Under the pieces are notes generated by a model that made no database searches, was not told the DNA's origin, and was given only the letters and a program-made list of their open reading frames with translations. From contig CAIIXF020000005.1 in NCBI GenBank assembly GCA_903813345.2, forward strand, positions 38,815,375-38,879,374: 64,000 bases of DNA, given 5' to 3'. The stretch is from Owenia fusiformis (lineage: Eukaryota; Annelida; Polychaeta; Sabellida; Oweniidae). A program made the position numbers and the translations under genes. This document shows positions 54,754 to 64,000 of this stretch, piece after piece. Every line of letters starts with the position of its first letter. Within the stretch, counting starts at the first letter, position 1.

Positions 54754-55511
54754 TAACTTCTCTGTTGCATAGTCAGCAGATGTCAGGAAAGGATCGACCT
54801 GTCATTGTCCACATGTCTTTCTCAAAGCCTTTCAAAATTTTGTGTCTACAACTTGACCATGCAATGCAGAATCCATTTTCAAATCTAAAACAAGATTAAA
54901 CAAAATAGGCTACTTTGAATTCGTCTTTTTAGTTTACTTTGAGACATTTATTCCCCATTGACTATCAAACAAAGAGTATGTAACGAATTCATTGAACTCT
55001 TAAACGATTGGCACTAACATGTACATGTGGCATCCTAATGATTGTCCTATATATTGGCACTTGGGCACATATGGCATCCTGATAATCAACGATTGTCACT
55101 TATAGATGGCACCTGTGACTCTTGAAATGGGTCAGCACCGTTGTACAGTCGCATCTATATAAAAAATAACTAGTCTCATTAGCTGTGATCGATTTCGTTT
55201 TCATTCGGGGCTCCAAAAGACGGCGTGCAGAATCGGCACCCCTCTTGAAAGTGCTTAATAGAAATTGACACTAAATGTACTAGTATGACGTCCTAATGAA
55301 TATAACAACGTTTTACTTTCCAGTTGTGCGCATGGAGCAACAGATAATATCAATGTCCAAAAATAGCTTACACATTAAGACAGACGAATTTAGACGTTTA
55401 ATTAAGCAAGAGAAACGTCCACACTTTACTATATAACATAACGTTAAATATAGTTCACTTCTTAACGTACTACATCACGTAACGTTTTGTGCGTCTAGAC
55501 TAATCCACTTT

Positions 55512-58500
55512 TTAATGTAGCTGGTCTTTATATTTGAAGTCTGTAACTTTGATGTGGTGCACCAACCTACAAAGAAAAACACATTTAAATCTTTAAGAGA
55601 TACACATATTGAGAAAATCATTGATTTTACTCCTCGCCTTTTTAGCATTGGTACTAGGTTCATAAAAATTGATGGTAGTAGGGTGAAAGAAAAATTGATG
55701 ATAGTCTTGTTTACCGCCCGCCCTGTGTCAGTGTGTGTACTTCACCTTTCCATTTTGTGTTGGGATGATGAAGTACACACAGGGGGGGGGGAGAGAGAAA
55801 GTACACAGTCTAGAAGCAAGACATTAATATACCGACATGATTGAGCTGGTCTGCTATCTTTTTTATACTTTGAATATTACTCTACGTTCATTGAACGTAA
55901 ATTACACTGCTTCCGTCTAGCTACAAGCTTCTGTGACCCCCCCCCCCTGCTTGACTAAACACCTTCTCACACAGAACAGACTCGTGTGCAAGTGCTTTTA
56001 GCTAGACTTACACTGCTTGCACTGGAGAATACAAGATTTTTTTCACAACCCTCGTACTTACCAGTTCTTTGCGTATTTCACTTGGTCGTCGTTCACGGGC
56101 AGTTTCCATCCTTTGACCTTGTCCAAAAAACCATCATGCGCCTCTTTGTGATTGTCATGGTCGTGGAAGTCCTTCTGCTTCATCATGACCTACATTCATA
56201 ATACAGAATGTAACATAAGCAGTTTTTAAAGGTGCAACCAAGACTAGAGACCGTTTGGACGAGTTGTCAGTTGATGTTTTTTTCTTGCAACATTTCGTCA
56301 CGTGAGCGTTTACTAAAAAACCTAACAGTTATGACTGTACTTTATGATCCATTGATCTTTAAGTTATCCGTGAATGAATTTGAAAAGGTGGATGTCTTGA
56401 TTTTCATTCTAATGAATTTGTTCATAGCTGTATCTAAAATTTTCAATTACTTAAACATTTGATAAATATCTCAACTTATTTTTAGATACTAAAATTAGGA
56501 CTTTGGCATTGGTATATTCTTTGTACATTTACCATGGTAAATTTCTTAAAGATAAATGTGGTTTGTAAAAAAATTAACAAAATGAAATGAATGCATTGAC
56601 ATCGGGAAGATCACTTCCAACATTCTTTCATTTATTACTCTTTGACGCCACTTTAATTATTCAAGTTCTGGTAAGCACTGCTGGCGATGTTCTTAAAAAG
56701 ATGGCACGGTAATCAAACTGTTTTAATATATATTATGGTTATGAATCATAACATATGAACTACATTGCTGCCATCTTTAAATCGACCCAAAACCTTGTGA
56801 TAAAAACAAAGGCACTATAATGACAGAAATGGCCTGTTTGTTAATCTATTAGCTTCACATTAAAGACATAAATATGAGACAGGCCATTCTTGCCATCCTG
56901 ATGAACGATTAGTTGACTATACTTACCTCTTCGCTATCAAAGTGATCTTTGGCAACTCCGATAAGTTTATTCAATGCATCCTGACTGTTTTTGTTTTCAG
57001 CAAGGTCAAAGATACTTGCAAATAAGTTCTGGTGTTCACCGTCCAAATGATCATACTGCAATTAAATTGAAAGTCAGATATCATATAAGTTGTTTATTCC
57101 ATAACGTTGCGTAAGCCTAGATATTTGAGGGAATTTAGCGGCGATACAACATAAATGATACACACTCCCATCTAAAGCTTGGCAACACCAAAAGCCCTAC
57201 TGGATAACATGTCAAATCATGTTCGGCGATTGGAAATTCAACAATGTGTCTATAATTCTGACTTGATTTAGGAACACAATCATAGATTGGCTGTAACACG
57301 CTATTAATAACATAATTTTTATTTACGAGGTTACGCTTCGCTCTCTCGTGCAAATATCACCTAGTAGATTAAAACTCATAGGATGTTCTTATTATCCTTC
57401 ACCTAGGTCAGAGACATATAAAACATAATTATGTCTCTGACCTAGTGTACTAAATGTATCAATGAACAAGCGGGGTATATCGTTACAATATCCTCCGCAT
57501 ATTCTGGTATTGGTTTTCCGGAGTATATCGTCACATTATCCTACACTTAGTGTAAGCTTACTATATGTATAATAACATCAAAAAATAAATTTGATATCCA
57601 TTGGCAAAATGAACCGGAGGATATCGCTACGGTATACTCCGGAAAACCAATATGCGGAGGATATCGTGACGATATACTCCGGGAAACCAATATGAGGAGG
57701 ACATCGTAACGATAAACTCTGCTAGTTGATTTCCCGCCAAATCGAACTATTTGACATGAAATTTATTTTTCAATGATATTAAACATCAAGTGCACTACTA
57801 GTAAATGAAGGATAATAAGAACATCCTATGACTTTTTCAGAATATCATTTTAATCTAGTCGGTGATATTGATGCAATCGTTCGCTTCGCTCTCTCGTTCA
57901 GATATCAATATCACCTCGTAGATAAAAATGATATTACTCAAAATCATAGGATATCCTATAAATATCCTCCGCATATCGGTTTTCCGGAGTATATCGTTAC
58001 GATATTCTCCGGTTCATTCATTTTGCCAAAATAATTAAATTTTGTTGTTATACATTTGGTACACTAATTGTAGGATGAAGTTTTATTCCGTGCCCAGTAG
58101 AGTTTTAGGAAATTTGGTAAGACGCCTGGTGTATTCTGATTTTGAGGTTTCCATATCCAGAACACTGGCGGATCCAGTGGGAGCCCCCTTCCCCCTAGGA
58201 TGGGCCCAGAAAAATTCTTTGTGCCTTAAACATTTTAACAATACAATACAAATTTTGTAGGGCCTCGAGTAATGGACCTTTTTTGGCATTACTTTGCCTT
58301 TTTCCTTATTTTTTAATTTTTGGCCCAAATTTCAAAATTGGGCCTTACATTTTTAAAATGTTGGGCCAAATTTTTGTTTTGAGAGCCCAATTTTTTTTCT
58401 TTCAATCGTGAAATGTGGGTACCTTCCCCCTTGTTAGCCTCTGGATCCGCCAGTGTAGAACCTCCATATAATAATATCTCCCGCTCCCGGGCATATCTTC

Positions 58501-58750
58501 CCACTTCCGATAATTGAAAAAATCATTTTTGAAAAACAATCCTGAAAAAATTGATTATAAATTTTAAAAGAAACAATATCTAACTGAATTGAATATCGGA
58601 CATTAAAGAATTCTTACTTGAACAAATGCGTTCTGGTTATTTAGAATGTTAATAGTCAAACAATAACAAATAGTTGAAACAAAATTCTATACTTACAAAC
58701 ACTTTGAAGGTATTATCCCATTTAAACGGTTCTGGAATTGGATGTGTCAT
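55512..58750 (-). CDS. hemerythrin, four exons, complete
   Basis: Minus-strand exons are 58750-58697, 57055-56927, 56189-56062 and 55566-55512, with GT/AG borders, joining to 366 nt or 121 aa. The product is a four-helix-bundle O2-binding protein with a non-heme di-iron site. It starts MTHPIPEPFKWDNTFKVF, the usual hemerythrin opening (PIPEP…W). All seven ligands are visible: His26, His56, Glu60, His75, His79, His108 and Asp113, in the contexts DGEHQNLF, HFDSEE, HKEAH and HIKVTDFKY. The length matches circulating hemerythrin and myohemerythrin. The insertion typical of myohemerythrin cannot be judged without alignment, so the subtype is open. There is no signal peptide, consistent with a coelomocyte or muscle cytosolic protein. 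Intron 1 contains a foldback repeat and a nested insertion. Confidence 0.96.
57371..57836. mobile_element. foldback repeat in hemerythrin intron 1
   Basis: AAAACTCATAGGATGTTCTT at 57371 is complementary to the interval ending at 57836 over about 35 bp. Inside and just beyond are several copies, in both orientations, of TCCGGAGTATATCGT and TATCCTCCGCATAT (57500-57740 and 57960-58010). GCTTCGCTCTCTCGT occurs at about 57341 and 57883 as a direct repeat. Confidence 0.65.
58078..58505. repeat. dispersed repeat split by a CACTG-ended TIR element (58163-58455)
   Basis: The outer sequence equals 42235-42430. Between GGTTTCCATATCCAGAA and GAACCTCCATAT lies an insertion with complementary ends CACTGGCGGATCCAG and CTGGATCCGCCAGTG. 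The CACTG ends and a short (3-5 bp) flank duplication resemble CACTA/EnSpm elements. The insert has no transposase. Confidence 0.75.
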
Positions 58751-59712
58751 CTTCAAAGTCCTTCTATCTATGCCTTCCAAACACTTCCAATTCTTGCTTG
58801 CAATTAAATTACGTAGAAGTTGCGTAAAGTGAACAAACTGTTTACTTGGTTGTAGAGTTCGAATGCCCTTCAGAGAACGCGGTGCCCTTGCTGTAATTCT
58901 CAAGATCGTTCGCAGAACCAATAGGCAAAAAGCAATTTCGGTGTTGATCGATAAGGTAGCGTATGGCTCAATATACATTTCCAAAGTAGTACAGTATGAA
59001 TTCGTCTGCTCAAGATACTATGCTACATTCCATAATTTACCAAACGTTAATTCATAAAAAATATTTCTGTTTTATTTATTCATTCTTTACAAAATACCTT
59101 TGCATACACCACTGCTACTAGAAGTGCACCAATGCTCATATAGGTACATATATACTCGTAATTCGTTATTGCTTCAATCTGGAACGTATCATTCACAAGC
59201 AAATAAGCAAAAACAAAAAGCAAAAGGAAGAAATATTTATGTCTGTATTTATGACTGATTCCACTTGCTTCACTGTTGAAATCGCCCAATCATTGCATAA
59301 ACAAACAAATGATTTTAAAGCATACAAATTATCAAAATCAATTATTAAAAAAGCGAAGGGGAAAAGTTAGATACCGACAGACAAAGTCAGTCGTCGATTC
59401 CTGGGTAGCGGATGGCGGTCGAGTCTTATCTATTACCATTACAATTCATCGAGAGAGCCTTCATATAATCACTAGTTTCTTGAGTGAATTTGATTTGTTT
59501 CATTTCATTCAGAAACTATAATGGTATAATGTAGACCATCGTATAATGTGCCATCTATACTTTAATAGATTAATTTTTAGCTTCGCTTAAAATGAAGCAC
59601 AAAGGGCAATTGTAGAAAACACGAAGTGATAGTGATATATGGCCCGACCTTGGGAGGGACATTGATCTCTGAGAACCGAGGGCATATGTGCCACGATAGT
59701 GACATAAACGAT

Positions 59713-59964
59713 TTATAACATACCTATGATGATGTAGACTGGTCAGAGAGTACCGTTTTCTTATAGAACTGACAAACAAATGGTTTGAAAATGATTGAAA
59801 TGAGTTTAGAAAAATTGCTCGCGCAGTTTTATCTTCAATTGATTGGTTATGACGTCAGCGCCTTGACCAATCAGAAAGTTAGCGGGCGCGGGCTTTTCAA
59901 AACTCATATTGGCCCGCTGTCTTGTGTACACTTTGCACTATACATCATCATAGGTATGTTATAA
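59713..59964. mobile_element. 252-bp TIR element carrying a CRE and CCAAT boxes
   Basis: TTATAACATACCTATGATGA and its complement form a perfect terminal inverted repeat of about 25 bp. Inside, at about 59836-59876, the sequence holds GATTGGTTATGACGTCAG and then TTGACCAATCAG: an inverted CCAAT box, a full CRE (TGACGTCA) and a direct CCAAT box. Confidence 0.7.
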
Positions 59965-61763
59965 CTATGCATATCAAGTGTGAGTAGGCTGATATTAAAA
60001 GCACGGGGAACAAAATATCCCAGGCATAATTCCAATATGAATTTGAAGAACAGAAAAAATGATTCACCAAAACAGCATGATGAATAGGGTTTCATACCAC
60101 ACTGATACAGCCATTTGATCGTATAAAAAACTCGAAATTTAATTCTAGACCACCAAAAAGTTGAGTTTGTGTGTTGTGAGTTATTATGTGATTGATGTCG
60201 CATGTTCTAGGTAACATGCACAAATCCTTAATACATATATTTGTTCTTCGAGGTTCAGTAAAGTTCAATGTCATCCATACTAAAATGTCAAAGGTATCAT
60301 GTCTAGTAAATCTATAAGTACATGCGCCATAGCCCATAGGGTAACAGATTGAAAATTAAACCTAGTTAGACAAGGCAATAACATGACAAAAGTATACCCA
60401 TTTGTAATAGCTGTAGACACCTAATGCTGGTCAAAAAGGTGGATATAATGATAAGCCACCACTCCTTGGCAGTGACATAGCGACTGGTCATGAGTGTAAA
60501 GTGTTCTTTGTGACTTTATCCCCTCCCCACACCATTAGGGAGCCATTATCGTAATCCAAATAAACGTTTGCAGATATGCTACCCTTATAAACAGAGTTAA
60601 TACTACCATAAACAAGAACTTGTTATGTTATAATGTTTGAGTTCCATGTTTTATTGTGCATCCAGATAGATCTACAATACATTTGGCTTCTACATTGATT
60701 TACATAGACATATACACGAACATATGAACAACTCATGTACAATTGTTATAATGCAATATTCATGTAGCATTTCATGATCACAAAATATACAACTTAAACT
60801 GCAGCATTGAGTCCCATATAGTACTTGACCTCAGATCGATGTTTTTTAACTACCATGAATTCTTCTCTCGTCTCAATGTATCTTTAAACTCTCTTTGAAG
60901 TATCCACCTAGCATATCAACTTCGTTAACATTTTTTCAGTTCAACACATTTTCTAACAAATACACTACACGTGAATATCAGTTTAGATCAAGATTAACAG
61001 GCCAACAACACCTATAAACAAATAGGGTTAGTAGATACATGGGCTTTCAAGAGATTCCATGATTAGTTAAAAATTGATAGTAAAATAGGTCAGATCATAA
61101 TTCATGTAATTCTAACCTATTTATTAAAGGAATGTTACCAAAATTCACATGACATACAATGAGCAACACAATGGAAAAATACAATGGGAAAATACAATCT
61201 GGAAATACAATGGACAAACTCAATATAATACCTCATAAAAGCCAATGTGATGATGTCATGACACAATGAAAATGTATGTGACATAAATATGGTTTACTAT
61301 TATTTGTGGATTGTCAACAAGATAAACTAGACAGCTTCTATTTTGTTTCCTTCCCCATTAATAAATTCCCGATTTCTCAATCAAATGTGATTGCTTTGCA
61401 GAGTCATACAGATTGCTTACCTAGCAATGCATATATGTTCCCTGGCAATGATATACACTGTACATCAACCAGGGTTCATAACCTAGTATAGCATCAGGTT
61501 ACATTCCCAAATCCTTGTTAAGAATTTCAATGTCCTAATGATTTAAAATAATTCCTATGCATTTTTTGCCTCTTCCTTTACTACATGATACTGCAGTTCT
61601 CAACCATGGCAAATATTCTTTCCTTGTGCCTCTCCATTTTATTCTTCTATTTAATTTGAATGGAGCACACGGGTTTCTGCCAATTCTATACATTTAAGCA
61701 TGTTGACTTAGGGTAACAAGGTTTATCTTATTACTTGCTGGTTACTGTAGGTATACAGTTGTG
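59965..61763. other. UBA3 3' flank / probable 3' UTR
   Basis: No coding exon was recognised. The segment next to 61763 is presumably UBA3 3' UTR. A minus-strand AATAAAAC at about 60648-60655 could serve as a polyadenylation signal. The rest is unassigned. Confidence 0.35.
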
Positions 61764-63863
61764 CTATGAGTCTCGATCCATACTACTGGTAAGTTGAAGT
61801 TTAAATGTTAATGAATTAGGTGTAGTAGAATCTGCAACATAGATTTCTTGGCCATCCAGCAGTCCAAGTTCTGAAAACAGACAGTTTTTTCGTCAAAATG
61901 TTTATTATACCCATATCATTGTGTAAAATGATAAATATTATATAGCAAAGTGAAGTCAACAATTTGATCAATATTCGATGTGAATTCATATGGTTTCCTA
62001 ATCAAGTATATGTTTGCTAAATCAAGTTTTTAAAGCATAATTACCATTACTTATGAGACACCCTGTATGTGCCAATACTTATATATAGCCTTTCAAAAAG
62101 AACTGTAACTCAATTCATTTTTGAGACACCAACTGGTTAAGTGCAGTTCCAAGTTGCTTCGAAGTTTTAAAATCAATGGTTTATGTTTATATTAGAAAAC
62201 ATCAAAGACATTATTTTGTGCCGATCTCTCCTTACCTTTTATTGTTTTCTTGAGATTAGGTTTAGTTCTTTCCTCTATAGATTTGACTGTGTTCATGTAT
62301 AATGTTTTATTTTTCCCATCTATTAATGTCACAATGCCAGGTGATTTGAACTGACTGAAAATAATAGAGCAAATGCACAAATATCTTTAAAAAAACATGT
62401 GTAAATCAAACCTGTGTGCGAGGGGTGGTCAATAAGTAATGGAAACTTTTTTACACAGATGTTTGTTATTTACATTTACTTATTGAACACTCCTTATATT
62501 TATTGATTAAAATAAGGTTAACATATTTTTAATCTGGAACTTCATTGTAAACAAAACTAACTACAACCTATACCATCATCAATCTGGCCAATACCATCAT
62601 CAATCTGGCCAATACCATCATCAATCTGGCCAATATATCCTAACTTCTTTCTTGTAGCAAAAGTGGAAGTTTTATGGGAAAGGTTTACTTAAATCAAACT
62701 TACTAGTCACCATGTTCCTTCAAGTGATTAATAATTTGGCCAAGTGTTGAGTCCTCTGTGAATTTGAGAGGTTTTGGGATGTTACTACACGCCACACAGT
62801 CATCCTTCTTTTCAGCCTCAAATGTGTAAGTGTAGACCCCTTCTGTGTCATTGAAGTTCATATAGTTACTTAGTGGCAAACAACACCTGGTGGAAATCAT
62901 GGAGAGGATCATTATCAAGGGAAAACATTGTGTATGCTATTTGGACATACCTTAGGGATGGAGTCCAATAGGCAACAGTTGTTGAAGTTCATTCTGTTAG
63001 GGGAAGGGAAAATTGAAGATTTCAACTTGTTGATTTTCAAGTAAATGTACATGCTGATTGCATAACAACATTTTAAATTTTGTCAAATGGGGGAAAGGGT
63101 GTTTAAACAAAAATGATTTTTTTTAACAATTGTCAATTATGGAGTTTATTAACAGTAATATAGACTTTAGTTACCTCAGAAAAAATTAAAATCACATGAA
63201 TAACTGCATTAAGAAGATGTAAAATGTTCAACCTCAAAACTGATTTGAATAAAATGGGTGGAATTATGTTTATGCAATATGCTTCTAAGTCTACTTACTG
63301 AGATGCAAGTTTGAATACTTCTGTGGCACAAGCAGCTGAAAATATATGAAAACATGCAACTTCAGCATCAACATTAGAATATGTACATTAAAACCTGCAT
63401 AAGTGGAACACCTTTGGTACTCTCAAAAAGAGTTTCGTTTTGGAAGTGTTCCACTTTCTTCAGAGGTTTAGTTATATTTGGTAAAAGGGTAATGGAACTT
63501 TTAAGTGTTCCACTCATGGAGGAGTAACACTTTCAGAGGTGTTCCAATTAGAGACATCTCCATGAGACATCTCTATAGTATGATGAACATATTTGACATC
63601 ATGGCATTAAAGATGTGCACTAAAGGTTGACCAAAGGAATTTTTTAACCCCAAAAGTTATAAAAGGAGACACTTTATAATGAACCACTATCTCAAAATAA
63701 GACACTTAAATGTGAAACTGAGACACTAATATTTGTATAAGTGGCACTAATATGTGATACTATATGTATGGGACTAAAGCAAATGTTTTAGTAATGAAGT
63801 TCGACGTACCAGCTATCACAGCATTTGTTGATGCTACTGCAGGTATGATTCTTTTCACAACTC
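61764..63863 (-). CDS. UBA3: UBA3, NEDD8-activating enzyme E1 catalytic subunit, 3' part
   Basis: Five minus-strand exons are visible: 63863-63810, 63335-63299, 62886-62704, 62354-62236 and 61870-61764 (stop TAG). They join in phase. UBA3 with APP-BP1/NAE1 adenylates NEDD8 and passes it to UBC12 for cullin activation. The spliced product reads [74 protein letters not shown] and [18 protein letters not shown], closely matching human UBA3. This covers the end of the adenylation domain, including one C-x-x-C zinc-ligand pair (CVAC), and the C-terminal ubiquitin-fold domain that recruits the E2. The catalytic cysteine and ATP site lie beyond the right edge. The donor at 62704 is TA|GTAAGT; a read-through stop lies just past an internal GGTGACTAG. 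Confidence 0.95.
62419..62495. mobile_element. 77-bp mini palindrome with mariner-type ends
   Basis: CGAGGGGTGGTCAATAAGTA at 62419 is closely similar to the end of the mariner at 32373. A partial complement, TTACTTATTGAACACTCCTT, follows only about 35 bp later. It is probably an extreme internal deletion of the same family, in a UBA3 intron. Confidence 0.65.
62570..62636. repeat. 21-bp tandem repeat, three copies
   Basis: ATACCATCATCAATCTGGCC is repeated three times without change in a UBA3 intron. Confidence 0.9.
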
Positions 63864-64000
63864 CTGGAAAAGAAAATGAAATGTACAATGGAAGGGAAAT
63901 TCACAATGGAAGAGAAATGTACAATGAAGGAGAAATGTACAATTGGGGAAAGGAAATTAAAATGTACAATATAGAGAGAGAATCAAATGGAAGCTATACT
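63864..64000. repeat. UBA3: short purine-rich repeat at window edge
   Basis: Imperfect GAAATGTACAATGGAAG-type units occur about five times in the UBA3 intron at the right edge. Confidence 0.6.

Noticed and set aside
59080-59289. 69-codon minus-strand frame with two membrane-like segments
   Set aside because: It starts at TTG, has no family match and no splice sites tying it to hemerythrin or UBA3.

Overview
The window is a gene-sparse, AT-rich, intron-rich stretch of a metazoan nuclear genome. The best clue to lineage is a complete single-domain hemerythrin gene with all seven iron ligands. This points to a hemerythrin-bearing invertebrate, for example an annelid/sipunculan, brachiopod, phoronid, nemertean or priapulid. 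The repeat families look like those of marine lophotrochozoans, but the phylum cannot be fixed from sequence alone. Nothing bacterial, organellar or CRISPR-like was seen.

Layout, left to right: (1) LLPH (nucleolar LLP homolog) on the minus strand, 1131-2306, with a noncoding first exon and housekeeping-type promoter at about 2570-2690. (2) Intergenic DNA at 3.5-11 kb with a dead LINE RNase H piece, large foldback elements and a mariner remnant that splits a tandem array. (3) SFXN2 (sideroflexin-2, mitochondrial carrier family) on the plus strand, nine coding exons over 11696-37856. Its second coding intron is about 17.7 kb and holds, on the opposite strand, a whole Dispatched-family gene (13385-18722, with a possible N-terminal exon at 28551-28611). 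A 3.8 kb LINE with an intact 1194-codon frame and an 11-bp target duplication lies inside a large intron of that nested gene. SFXN2 introns also hold a mariner with very long terminal inverted repeats and several minisatellites just upstream of 3' splice sites. (4) An unrecognised intronless 455-aa ORF (44168-45535, plus). (5) A SLC46-like MFS transporter (47401-48975, minus) whose 3' end has been tandemly duplicated, leaving a frameshifted copy. (6) MITE and minisatellite territory at 49-55 kb, including a 1.4 kb element with nine ~140-bp units rich in AGGTCA-type half-sites. (7) Hemerythrin (55512-58750, minus, four exons). (8) The 3' end of UBA3 (NEDD8 E1 catalytic subunit; 61764-63863, minus), which runs off the right edge.

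The genes do not form a pathway: ribosome biogenesis, mitochondrial transport, lipid-modified-ligand release, membrane transport, oxygen binding and neddylation are simply neighbours. The most interesting features are the triple nesting in SFXN2 intron 2, the tyrosine/asparagine repeats and dibasic site in the first extracellular loop of the Dispatched protein, the receptor-half-site minisatellite, the inverted repeat interrupted by the LLPH promoter, and a foldback element whose two end hairpins differ by apparently compensated changes.
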